From Aquimarina sp. Aq107 (GTDB lineage Bacteria > Bacteroidota > Bacteroidia > Flavobacteriales > Flavobacteriaceae): a DNA stretch of 64,000 bases. The notes under the pieces were generated by a model that worked only from the letters and a program-made list of their open reading frames with translations, did not search any database and was not told the origin of the DNA. Shown one piece after another: positions 47,701 to 56,800 of the stretch. The stretch covers positions 3,396,501-3,460,500 of the forward strand of contig NZ_OX030782.1 of NCBI RefSeq assembly GCF_943733665.1. Reading direction: 5' to 3'. The stretch's first letter is position 1; each line of letters opens with the position of its first letter. The position numbers and the translations under genes are program-made.

Positions 47701-49829
47701 GGGTCTGCATCATCTTGGTCATCCTCCGCCAATACATCATTATTCGGTGTACTGTCTGGATCAAAATTATCACTAGCCGTTACTTCAGCTACATTCACAT
47801 AAGTACCCGTAGCATTTACCGTAGCTATTATCGTTAAGGTAGCATTACCACTCGTATTTATAGTACCAACATCCCAAACTCCGGTACCTACTGTATAGGT
47901 ACCTTGACTTACCGTTGGGGTACCTACAATCGTATAACCAGTTGGAACCTGATCGGTTACTTCAACTCCAGTTGCATTTGCAGAACCGCCATTGCTTACG
48001 GTTACTGTAAAGGTAACGGTATCTCCTGCAGTAGCAGTCGTACTACCATCTGCATCCGTTGTTAACACAACACCTTTGGTAAGCGATACATCACTTACTG
48101 GAGCAACTCCTGGGTCTGCATCATCTTGGTCATCCTCCGCCAATACATCATTATTCGGTGTACTGTCTGGATCAAAATTATCACTAGCCGTTACTTCAGC
48201 TACATTCACATAAGTACCCGTAGCATTTACCGTAGCTATTATCGTTAAGGTAGCATTACCACTCGTATTTATAGTACCAACATCCCAAACTCCGGTACCT
48301 ACTGTATAGGTACCTTGACTTACCGTTGGGGTACCTACAATCGTATAACCAGTTGGAACCTGATCGGTTACTTCAACTCCAGTTGCATTTGCAGAACCGC
48401 CATTGCTTACGGTTACTGTAAAGGTAACGGTATCTCCTGCAGTAGCAGTTGTACTACCATCTGCATCCGTTGTTAACACAACACCTTTGGTAAGCGATAC
48501 ATCACTTACTGGAGCAACTCCTGGGTCTGCATCATCTTGGTCATCCTCCGCCAATACATCATTATTCGGTGTACTGTCTGGATCAAAATTATCACTAGCC
48601 GTTACTTCAGCTACATTCACATAAGTACCCGTAGCATTTACCGTAGCTATTATCGTTAAGGTAGCATTACCACTCGTATTTATAGTACCAACATCCCAAA
48701 CTCCGGTACCTACTGTATAGGTACCTTGACTTACCGTTGGGGTACCTACAATCGTATAACCAGTTGGAACCTGATCGGTTACTTCAACTCCAGTTGCATT
48801 TGCAGAACCGCCATTGCTTACGGTTACTGTAAAGGTAACGGTATCTCCTGCAGTAGCAGTTGTACTACCATCTGCATCCGTTGTTAACACAACACCTTTG
48901 GTAAGCGATACATCACTTACTGGAGCAACTCCTGGATCTGCATCATCTTGGTCATCCTCCGCCAATACATCATTATTCGGTGTACTGTCTGGATCAAAAT
49001 TATCACTAGCCGTTACTTCAGCTACATTCACATAAGTACCCGTAGCATTTACCGTAGCTATTATCGTTAAGGTAGCATTACCACTCGTATTTATAGTACC
49101 AACATCCCAAACTCCGGTACCTACTGTATAGGTACCTTGACTTACCGTTGGGGTACCTACAATCGTATAACCAGTTGGAACCTGATCGGTTACTTCAACT
49201 CCAGTTGCATTTGCAGAACCGCCATTGCTTACGGTTACTGTAAAGGTAACGGTATCTCCTGCAGTAGCAGTCGTACTACCATCTGCATCCGTTGTTAACA
49301 CAACACCTTTGGTAAGCGATACATCACTTACTGGAGCAACTCCTGGGTCTGCATCATCTTGGTCATCCTCCGCCAATACATCATTATTCGGTGTACTGTC
49401 TGGATCAAAATTATCACTAGCCGTTACTTCAGCTACATTCACATAAGTACCCGTAGCATTTACCGTAGCTATTATCGTTAAGGTAGCATTACCACTCGTA
49501 TTTATAGTACCAACATCCCAAACTCCGGTACCTACTGTATAGGTACCTTGACTTACCGTTGGGGTACCTACAATCGTATAACCAGTTGGAACCTGATCGG
49601 TTACTTCAACTCCAGTTGCATTTGCAGAACCGCCATTGCTTACGGTTACTGTAAAGGTAACGGTATCTCCTGCAGTAGCAGTCGTACTACCATCTGCATC
49701 CGTTGTTAACACAACACCTTTGGTAAGCGATACATCACTTACTGAAACCAACTCCTGGGTCTGCATCATCTTGGTCATCCTCCGCCAATACATCATTATT
49801 CGGTGTACTGTCTGGATCAAAATTATCAC
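38796..49829 (-). CDS. Giant DUF11-repeat adhesin, C-terminal part, type B T9SS cargo
   Basis: This 3,677-codon frame is the C-terminal part of the locus continuing from 49735-57375. Its first ~33 residues, before DVSLTKGVV, are out-of-frame translation, so the ATG at 49829 is not a true start. In order it has 18 near-identical 137-residue DUF11 repeats, one diverged DUF11 repeat (DLSIAKSVVLTTDADTDT), five 135-residue repeats (LSVIKTVRVAG..., with DDNADAGS and SDAGDETVETPDGDGS), and two further DUF11-like domains (LTLVKTGVASG, LALTKTGFYVD). It ends with a gliding motility-associated type B CTD of about 95 residues (ITPNGDGINDDF; LRIYNRWGVQVFEE; LPVGTYYYVLEY; YKAGYLYINR). DUF11 domains are Ig-like stalk modules of surface proteins. 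The protein should be exported by T9SS with the help of the adjacent PorP/SprF. Confidence 0.9.
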   Translation of the reverse strand: MIILIQTVHRIMMYWRRMTKMMQTQELVSVSDVSLTKGVVLTTDADGSTTATAGDTVTFTVTVSNGGSANATGVEVTDQVPTGYTIVGTPTVSQGTYTVGTGVWDVGTINTSGNATLTIIATVNATGTYVNVAEVTASDNFDPDSTPNNDVLAEDDQDDADPGVAPVSDVSLTKGVVLTTDADGSTTATAGDTVTFTVTVSNGGSANATGVEVTDQVPTGYTIVGTPTVSQGTYTVGTGVWDVGTINTSGNATLTIIATVNATGTYVNVAEVTASDNFDPDSTPNNDVLAEDDQDDADPGVAPVSDVSLTKGVVLTTDADGSTTATAGDTVTFTVTVSNGGSANATGVEVTDQVPTGYTIVGTPTVSQGTYTVGTGVWDVGTINTSGNATLTIIATVNATGTYVNVAEVTASDNFDPDSTPNNDVLAEDDQDDADPGVAPVSDVSLTKGVVLTTDADGSTTATAGDTVTFTVTVSNGGSANATGVEVTDQVPTGYTIVGTPTVSQGTYTVGTGVWDVGTINTSGNATLTIIATVNATGTYVNVAEVTASDNFDPDSTPNNDVLAEDDQDDADPGVAPVSDVSLTKGVVLTTDADGSTTATAGDTVTFTVTVSNGGSANATGVEVTDQVPTGYTIVGTPTVSQGTYTVGTGVWDVGTINTSGNATLTIIATVNATGTYVNVAEVTASDNFDPDSTPNNDVLAEDDQDDADPGVAPVSDVSLTKGVVLTTDADGSTTATAGDTVTFTVTVSNGGSANATGVEVTDQVPTGYTIVGTPTVSQGTYTVGTGVWDVGTINTSGNATLTIIATVNATGTYVNVAEVTASDNFDPDSTPNNDVLAEDDQDDADPGVAPVSDVSLTKGVVLTTDADGSTTATAGDTVTFTVTVSNGGSANATGVEVTDQVPTGYTIVGTPTVSQGTYTVGTGVWDVGTINTSGNATLTIIATVNATGTYVNVAEVTASDNFDPDSTPNNDVLAEDDQDDADPGVGLVSDVSLTKGVVLTTDADGSTTATAGDTVTFTVTVSNGGSANATGVEVTDQVPTGYTIVGTPTVSQGTYTVGTGVWDVGTINTSGNATLTIIATVNATGTYVNVAEVTASDNFDPDSTPNNDVLAEDDQDDADPGVAPVSDVSLTKGVVLTTDADGSTTATAGDTVTFTVTVSNGGSANATGVEVTDQVPTGYTIVGTPTVSQGTYTVGTGVWDVGTINTSGNATLTIIATVNATGTYVNVAEVTASDNFDPDSTPNNDVLAEDDQDDADPGVAPVSDVSLTKGVVLTTDADGSTTATAGDTVTFTVTVSNGGSANATGVEVTDQVPTGYTIVGTPTVSQGTYTVGTGVWDVGTINTSGNATLTIIATVNATGTYVNVAEVTASDNFDPDSTPNNDVLAEDDQDDADPGVAPVSDVSLTKGVVLTTDADGSTTATAGDTVTFTVTVSNGGSANATGVEVTDQVPTGYTIVGTPTVSQGTYTVGTGVWDVGTINTSGNATLTIIATVNATGTYVNVAEVTASDNFDPDSTPNNDVLAEDDQDDADPGVGLVSDVSLTKGVVLTTDADGSTTATAGDTVTFTVTVSNGGSANATGVEVTDQVPTGYTIVGTPTVSQGTYTVGTGVWDVGTINTSGNATLTIIATVNATGTYVNVAEVTASDNFDPDSTPNNDVLAEDDQDDADPGVAPVSDVSLTKGVVLTTDADGSTTATAGDTVTFTVTVSNGGSANATGVEVTDQVPTGYTIVGTPTVSQGTYTVGTGVWDVGTINTSGNATLTIIATVNATGTYVNVAEVTASDNFDPDSTPNNDVLAEDDQDDADPGVAPVSDVSLTKGVVLTTDADGSTTATAGDTVTFTVTVSNGGSANATGVEVTDQVPTGYTIVGTPTVSQGTYTVGTGVWDVGTINTSGNATLTIIATVNATGTYVNVAEVTASDNFDPDSTPNNDVLAEDDQDDADPGVAPVSDVSLTKGVVLTTDADGSTTATAGDTVTFTVTVSNGGSANATGVEVTDQVPTGYTIVGTPTVSQGTYTVGTGVWDVGTINTSGNATLTIIATVNATGTYVNVAEVTASDNFDPDSTPNNDVLAEDDQDDADPGVAPVSDVSLTKGVVLTTDADGSTTATAGDTVTFTVTVSNGGSANATGVEVTDQVPTGYTIVGTPTVSQGTYTVGTGVWDVGTINTSGNATLTIIATVNATGTYVNVAEVTASDNFDPDSTPNNDVLAEDDQDDADPGVAPVSDVSLTKGVVLTTDVDGSTTATAGDTVTFTVTVSNGGSANATGVEVTDQVPTGYTIVGTPTVSQGTYTVGTGVWDVGTINTSGNATLTIIATVNATGTYVNVAEVTASDNFDPDSTPNNDVLAEDDQDDADPGVAPVSDVSLTKGVVLTTDADGSTTATAGDTVTFTVTVSNGGSANATGVEVTDQVPTGYTIVGTPTVSQGTYTVGTGVWDVGTINTSGNATLTIIATVNATGTYVNVAEVTASDNFDPDSTPNNDVLAEDDQDDADPGVAPVSDLSIAKSVVLTTDADTDTVISVGDTVTFSVTVTNAGPNNATGVGVGDTVPDGYTTISSISDSGSESGGLISWSGLSINSGMSLVLTYTAVVTATGNYTNFAEITASDNFDLDSSPDATPDTDAPVEDDETSATPDVPNLSVIKTVRVTGSVLNDVIEYDIVVTNTGNVTLTNIEITDDNADAGSIVGSPIVSLAPGVSVTVTANQTITQADIDAGYIENSATATGDSPLGGPDDVSDVSDAGDETVETPDGDGSTDSDPTNDTTVTTFTPSPNLSVIKTVRVAGSVLNDVIEYDIVVTNTGNVTLTDIEITDDNADAGSIVGSPIVSLAPGVSVTVTANQTITQADIDAGYIENSATATGDSPLGGPDDVSDVSDAGDETVETPDGDGSTDSDPTNDTTVTTFTPSPSLSVIKTVRVAGSVLNDVIEYDIVVTNTGNVTLTNIEITDDNADAGSIVGSPIVSLAPGVSVTVTANQTITQADIDAGYIENSATATGDSPLGGPDDVSDVSDAGDETVETPDGDGSTDSDPTNDTTVTTFTPSPNLSVIKTVRVAGSVLNDVIEYDIVVTNTGNVTLTDIEITDDNADAGSIVGSPIVSLAPGVSVTVTANQTITQADIDAGYIENSATATGDSPLGGPDDVSDVSDAGDETVETPDGDGSTDSDPTNDTTVTTFTPSPSLSVIKTVRVAGSVLNDVIEYDIVVTNTGNVTLTNIEITDDNADAGSIVGSPIVSLAPGVSVTVTANQTITQADIDAGYIENSATATGDSPLGGPDDVSDVSDAGDETVETPDGDGSTDSDPTNDTTVTDLSQDPELTLVKTGVASGSNVGDVITYTFTVTNTGDVTIDNIFIDDILTGSTNLAVSPSILAPGEEGIATVEYVITQTDINNGEVINSATVIGDDPDDNDVIDISDNGDETVDDNGDGDPTNDETITDIEQLPNLALTKTGFYVDVNGDDLPNVGDEIQYTFTVENTGNVDVTNIVLTDPLEGIVVTGGPIDLAVGEIDMTTFTATYVLTAEDVLLGEVINQATVTGQDPNGDDVIDLSDDPTDTTDVDLDNDGDAEDETVTIIEGVFTDPDDPIIIYTGITPNGDGINDDFRIVGLRNFPDNTLRIYNRWGVQVFEEDGYEQPGVELFTGISNGRVTISQNNKLPVGTYYYVLEYINARGVNTYKAGYLYINR
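39906..41930 (-). repeat. Five tandem 405-bp repeats (135 residues each)
   Basis: Five units run from P(N/S)LSVIKTVRV to the next. Units alternate between two subtypes (PNL... and PSL..., NVTLTN and NVTLTD), so the array also repeats with a higher-order period of 810 bp: 40192-41001 and 41002-41811 look the same at base level. The first unit in reading direction has RVTG instead of RVAG and more base changes, and the last one is joined to a different domain. Confidence 0.9.
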
Positions 49830-52800
49830 TAGCCGTTACTTCAGCTACATTCACATAAGTACCCGTAGCATTTACCGTAGCTATTATCGTTAAGGTAGCA
49901 TTACCACTCGTATTTATAGTACCAACATCCCAAACTCCGGTACCTACTGTATAGGTACCTTGACTTACCGTTGGGGTACCTACAATCGTATAACCAGTTG
50001 GAACCTGATCGGTTACTTCAACTCCAGTTGCATTTGCAGAACCGCCATTGCTTACGGTTACTGTAAAGGTAACGGTATCTCCTGCAGTAGCAGTTGTACT
50101 ACCATCTGCATCCGTTGTTAACACAACACCTTTGGTAAGCGATACATCACTTACTGGAGCAACTCCTGGATCTGCATCATCTTGGTCATCCTCCGCCAAT
50201 ACATCATTATTCGGTGTACTGTCTGGATCAAAATTATCACTAGCCGTTACTTCAGCTACATTCACATAAGTACCCGTAGCATTTACCGTAGCTATTATCG
50301 TTAAGGTAGCATTACCACTCGTATTTATAGTACCAACATCCCAAACTCCGGTACCTACTGTATAGGTACCTTGACTTACCGTTGGGGTACCTACAATCGT
50401 ATAACCAGTTGGAACCTGATCGGTTACTTCAACTCCAGTTGCATTTGCAGAACCGCCATTGCTTACGGTTACTGTAAAGGTAACGGTATCTCCTGCAGTA
50501 GCAGTCGTACTACCATCTGCATCCGTTGTTAAAACAACACCTTTGGTAAGCGATACATCACTTACTGGAGCAACTCCTGGGTCTGCATCATCTTGGTCAT
50601 CCTCCGCCAATACATCATTATTCGGTGTACTGTCTGGATCAAAATTATCACTAGCCGTTACTTCAGCTACATTCACATAAGTACCCGTAGCATTTACCGT
50701 AGCTATTATCGTTAAGGTAGCATTACCACTCGTATTTATAGTACCAACATCCCAAACTCCGGTACCTACTGTATAGGTACCTTGACTTACCGTTGGGGTA
50801 CCTACAATCGTATAACCAGTTGGAACCTGATCGGTTACTTCAACTCCAGTTGCATTTGCAGAACCGCCATTGCTTACGGTTACTGTAAAGGTAACGGTAT
50901 CTCCTGCAGTAGCAGTCGTACTACCATCTGCATCCGTTGTTAACACAACACCTTTGGTAAGCGATACATCACTTACTGGAGCAACTCCTGGGTCTGCATC
51001 ATCTTGGTCATCCTCCGCCAATACATCATTATTCGGTGTACTGTCTGGATCAAAATTATCACTAGCCGTTACTTCAGCTACATTCACATAAGTACCCGTA
51101 GCATTTACCGTAGCTATTATCGTTAAGGTAGCATTACCACTCGTATTTATCGTGCCAACATCCCAAACTCCGGTACCTACTGTATAGGTACCTTGACTTA
51201 CCGTTGGGGTACCTACAATCGTATAACCAGTTGGAACCTGATCGGTTACTTCAACTCCAGTTGCATTTGCAGAACCGCCATTGCTTACGGTTACTGTAAA
51301 GGTAACGGTATCTCCTGCAGTAGCAGTCGTACTACCATCTGCATCCGTTGTTAACACAACACCTTTGGTAAGCGATACATCACTTACTGGAGCAACTCCT
51401 GGGTCTGCATCATCTTGGTCATCCTCCGCCAATACATCATTATTCGGTGTACTGTCTGGATCAAAATTATCACTAGCCGTTACTTCAGCTACATTCACAT
51501 AAGTACCCGTAGCATTTACCGTAGCTATTATCGTTAAGGTAGCATTACCACTCGTATTTATAGTACCAACATCCCAAACTCCGGTACCTACTGTATAAGT
51601 ACCTTGACTTACCGTTGGGGTACCTACAATCGTATAACCAGTTGGAACCTGATCGGTTACTTCAACTCCAGTTGCATTTGCAGAACCGCCATTGCTTACG
51701 GTTACTGTAAAGGTAACGGTATCTCCTGCAGTAGCAGTCGTACTACCATCTGCATCCGTTGTTAACACAACACCTTTGGTAAGCGATACATCACTTACTG
51801 GAGCAACTCCTGGGTCTGCATCATCTTGGTCATCCTCCGCCAATACATCATTATTCGGTGTACTGTCTGGATCAAAATTATCACTAGCCGTTACTTCAGC
51901 TACATTCACATAAGTACCCGTAGCATTTACCGTAGCTATTATCGTTAAGGTAGCATTACCACTCGTATTTATAGTACCAACATCCCAAACTCCGGTACCT
52001 ACTGTATAGGTACCTTGACTTACCGTTGGGGTACCTACAATCGTATAACCAGTTGGAACCTGATCGGTTACTTCAACTCCAGTTGCATTTGCAGAACCGC
52101 CATTGCTTACGGTTACTGTAAAGGTAACGGTATCTCCTGCAGTAGCAGTTGTACTACCATCTGCATCCGTTGTTAACACAACACCTTTGGTAAGCGATAC
52201 ATCACTTACTAAACCAACTCCTGGGTCTGCATCATCTTGGTCATCCTCCGCCAATACATCATTATTCGGTGTACTGTCTGGATCAAAATTATCACTAGCC
52301 GTTACTTCAGCTACATTCACATAAGTACCCGTAGCATTTACCGTAGCTATTATCGTTAAGGTAGCATTACCACTCGTATTTATAGTACCAACATCCCAAA
52401 CTCCGGTACCTACTGTATAGGTACCTTGACTTACCGTTGGGGTACCTACAATCGTATAACCAGTTGGAACCTGATCGGTTACTTCAACTCCAGTTGCATT
52501 TGCAGAACCGCCATTGCTTACGGTTACTGTAAAGGTAACGGTATCTCCTGCAGTAGCAGTCGTACTACCATCTGCATCCGTTGTTAAAACAACACCTTTG
52601 GTAAGCGATACATCACTTACTGGAGCAACTCCTGGGTCTGCATCATCTTGGTCATCCTCCGCCAATACATCATTGTTCGGTGTACTGTCTGGATCAAAAT
52701 TATCACTAGCCGTTACTTCAGCTACATTCACATAAGTACCCGTAGCATTTACCGTAGCTATTATCGTTAAGGTAGCATTACCACTCGTATTTATAGTACC

Positions 52801-53847
52801 AACATCCCAAACTCCGGTACCTACTGTATAGGTACCTTGACTTACCGTTGGGGTACCTACAATCGTATAACCAGTTGGAACCTGATCGGTTACTTCAACT
52901 CCAGTTGCATTTGCAGAACCGCCATTGCTTACGGTTACTGTAAAGGTAACGGTATCTCCTGCAGTAGCAGTCGTACTACCATCTGCATCCGTTGTTAAAA
53001 CAACACCTTTGGTAAGCGATAAATCACTTACTGGAGCAACTCCTGGATCTGCATCATCTTGGTCATCCTCCGCCAATACATCATTATTCGGTGTACTGTC
53101 TGGATCAAAATTATCACTAGCCGTTACTTCAGCTACATTCACATAAGTACCCGTAGCATTTACCGTAGCTATTATCGTTAAGGTAGCATTACCACTCGTA
53201 TTTATAGTACCAACATCCCAAACTCCGGTACCTACTGTATAGGTACCTTGACTTACCGTTGGGGTACCTACAATCGTATAACCAGTTGGAACCTGATCGG
53301 TTACTTCAACTCCAGTTGCATTTGCAGAACCGCCATTGCTTACGGTTACTGTAAAGGTAACGGTATCTCCTGCAGTAGCAGTCGTACTACCATCTGCATC
53401 CGTTGTTAACACAACACCTTTGGTAAGCGATACATCACTTACTAAACCAACTCCTGGGTCTGCATCATCTTGGTCATCCTCCGCCAATACATCATTGTTC
53501 GGTGTACTGTCTGGATCAAAATTATCACTAGCCGTTACTTCAGCTACATTCACATAAGTACCCGTAGCATTTACCGTAGCTATTATCGTTAAGGTAGCAT
53601 TACCACTCGTATTTATCGTGCCAACATCCCAAACTCCGGTACCTACTGTATAGGTACCTTGACTTACCGTTGGGGTACCTACAATCGTATAACCAGTTGG
53701 AACCTGATCGGTTACTTCAACTCCAGTTGCATTATTAGGACCCGCATTATCTACCGTTACTGTAAAGGTAACGGTATCTCCTGCAGTAGCAGTCGTACTA
53801 CCATCTGCATCCGTTGTTAACACAACACCTTTGGTAAGCGATAAATC
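42339..53847 (-). repeat. 28 tandem 411-bp repeats (137-residue DUF11 units) with one extra base
   Basis: Twenty-eight units follow one another with a constant 411-bp period, except for one 412-bp step (49636 to 50048 for a fixed point), which is the frameshift base. The copies are nearly identical, including at synonymous positions. The few variants are GT/AC or TATCGTGCC/TATAGTACC changes, GTTAAAACA versus GTTAACACA, a GL instead of AP junction after units 1, 4, 10, 17 and 21, NAGPNN in unit 1 and one Ala-to-Val change in unit 27. Each unit contains DxDGSTT and DPDSTPNN acidic loops that may bind calcium. Confidence 0.95.
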
Positions 53848-56800
53848 ACCTGATGGCGGTATCACCGTACAAAAATCAAATCCTCCTATTGCAGAACCGT
53901 GTTGAACTGAAGGATTACAAGTAGTACAATTTTGCCACACAATAGTTATACTAGCTATTCCATCAAGGTCTTCAAAATTAACACCTATTTGGTCATCTTG
54001 ATTATTTACTGAATTCGCATTAGCATCAATAACTCCTGTCCCACTGTTAGAAGTGTAAGAAGGTGTCACAGAATTAGTAAATGTTGGAAAAATTGTATTT
54101 CCTAAGCCATCAGTCGCAGTTACCGTAAACAAATCTCCATTTCCAGAACCATTAGCATTAATATGATAAAGATCAAATCCTACAGAATATATATCTGTAC
54201 TAAATGTTATTGTTTGTGTAATTCCAGTTGCTCCGAAACCAGTTGTAAAATATTCCAATACTTCGTCACCTAAGTTTGCTGTTGCATTAGAATCTACACT
54301 AGGACTTACAGTAGAACCTGTTGTAGGCCAAGTACCTAAAGTCCCCGTTTCTCCAGAAAAAGTATGAGTTATATTTATTCCCGATCCATCCACATCAGAA
54401 AACGTATTGGTAAGAGCTCCATCAGGAGTCCAATCGAATTGATCTACACCATTAGGTACGAACCCATCCCATACTAAATTATAAACAGTACCACTACAAT
54501 CAGGATTCTGATGTAATATTACCGGTGCAGGAGCTGTACATATATTTGCTCCACTAGCAGTAACATTAGCATTTGTTCCTAAAGTATAATCTACTCCTGT
54601 TTCTGTAACTAAACCTGAACCATCTACTGTTGCAGGATCTATCGAACCAAACTGTCCGCCATCACCTCCATCTGCATTACTATCATTATAGGCTTCATTA
54701 GCATCACTACAACCATCATCATCACTATCTGTATCAAATTGATTCGCAATTCCATCTCCATCGGCATCACATAATCTTTGTGTAATCAAAATATCGTCGA
54801 TTGCAAGATCATTGCCACCGCCTCCAGGTGCATTATTTATTAACACAAATTCTATCGGAGTATTTGCTGAAGGAACAAAGTTTCCAGTAAATTCAAGCCA
54901 ATCTGATGTTCTTGGTAAATCACCTGTAGAAAAAGTAAAAACAACAGAGCCACCTTGTTCTATATTACAAGTAATATTAGGTAAAACCCTAGTGTTGGTA
55001 GAAGGAGGATTTTCAAAATCAAGATTTAAACCCCAAAATGAAATATCAATAGTTTGTCCTTCTTGCACATCAGGAATTGTACGTCTGTAAAATTCTAAAC
55101 CTGCTGTACTATTTGCATTATAAATTGCCATCCTACCTGTAAAATCAGATGGACCTGTGGTATGATCACCAATAGTTTTCCACACTACCGGGGCAAAATT
55201 TGCTGTAGCCTGAATATCCTCAAAAACGGTATATTCTCCATCTTGTAAATCTTCAGGAATACCAGCTCCACTTCCAGAACCAGTACCATCTTCATAACTA
55301 TAATTTGTAAAATCGGTAGAAACTCTGTTTCCAGTTCCCAAACCAAAATCCTCATCCAACAAAGTAAAGTTTACGAAATCACCTACAGTTCCGCAAGAAT
55401 TTTCAACTGTATCTAAAATACCATCATTATCATCATCGAGATCATCAATATCTGCTACCCCATCATTATCTGTATCCGCATTTACAGTAACAAATACAGT
55501 ACCTATATCTGTTTCTGCAGTAAATAAACAGGTACCATTATCTCTAATTGTATATGTAAACGAAGTAGTTCCTGAAAAACCTGGATTAGGAGTAAATGTT
55601 ATTGTTCCATCTCCATTTAAAATAGCAGAACCATTAGTCGGCTGAGTAATTACTGTTGTTACAATTGACTCTCCTTCTGGATCAAAATCAGCACCATTTC
55701 CATTATTCACAAACGGGTCAAATGTTACTGCATCTCCTTCATCAGTCCTAATAAAATCATCTTGAGCAACCGGAGGCTGATTAATCGAAGTTGTAAGTGC
55801 CGTTAGTATATTTATAGAACCATTATTAAAATCAGAAGGTACTAATTGCTGTCTTACAACCACCCGACCAGTTGTAGTCCTAGGAAATGCTACTTCAACA
55901 ACAATAGGAGTATCAGGTCCTCCAGGTAAGCCAAAGTGAACTACTCCGGGTTCCTGTGTACCATGTCCATATCCTCCATTTACTTCTCTTATCCCTGAAA
56001 TCACATTACCATCACAATCTAAAATTTGTAAGGTAGCACCAACTCCAAATCTTCTTTCCAAATTAAGCAATCCAAATTCATCACGATCTTCTATCACATC
56101 TATAAAAAGATGATCCCCTCTAGCCGAAGCTCCTAATTGATTTATATACAATGAATTATTCCCATTTCTATTCATATAAAGATCTAAATCTCCATCTTCA
56201 TCTAAATCAATAAAAGAACACCCTTCTCCAGAAGTGTTAAAAGTTAAACCAGAGTCAATAAAAGTCATAGCAGGACTTCCATTATTAATCTGATTAAGAT
56301 ATAAGGCACTAGAATTATTACCTGTTAGAAAAATATCTATATCTCCGTCATTATCAACATCTCCACAAGCTAAGCCTTCTATAGCACCTGGGAAATTGAT
56401 TGGAATACCCGTTCCTGCACCCAATCCTGTCCAGGTTCCATCACCATTATTCCTATGTATTTGGTTATCACCATTTTCAGTCCAAAACAAATCAAAATCT
56501 CCATCATTATCAAAATCATAAAACCCTACAGCACCCTTATTACCATTTTGAGCATCATCGATATCAACACCATCTTGAAAAGTTCCACCTAAATTTGTAA
56601 AAAGATCTACTTGTCCTCTTTTTCTAGCTACAATATCTACCCACCCATCATTATTAAAGTCTGTTGCGGATCCATAATCACCATCTGTAGCATCCTGAAC
56701 TAAACCTAAAGGCCAAGTAGTTGGGTCGTTCTGATCGTATGGCGGATTTGGGCTATCTACTCTTCTGGTTACATGTGTAAAAAAACCATTCCCATCGTTC

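Noticed and set aside
49735-49829. Programmed +1 ribosomal frameshift joining the two adhesin frames
   Set aside because: No slippery site or stimulatory structure is evident, and sister repeats at the same junction lack the extra base, so a simple insertion or sequencing error is more likely.
42649-53557. Regular series of about 73-codon plus-strand ORFs, one per 411 bp
   Set aside because: They are antisense shadows of the adhesin repeats, created by the repeat codons, with no independent coding features.
42339-53847. Regular direct repeats as a CRISPR array
   Set aside because: The units are 411 bp, coding and without unique spacers; no cas genes are present.
56044-56130. RGD tripeptide in the adhesin (SARGDHL) as an integrin-binding site
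   Set aside because: It sits at the start of the UnbV domain where this position is part of the domain strand, and a tripeptide alone is not evidence of integrin binding.
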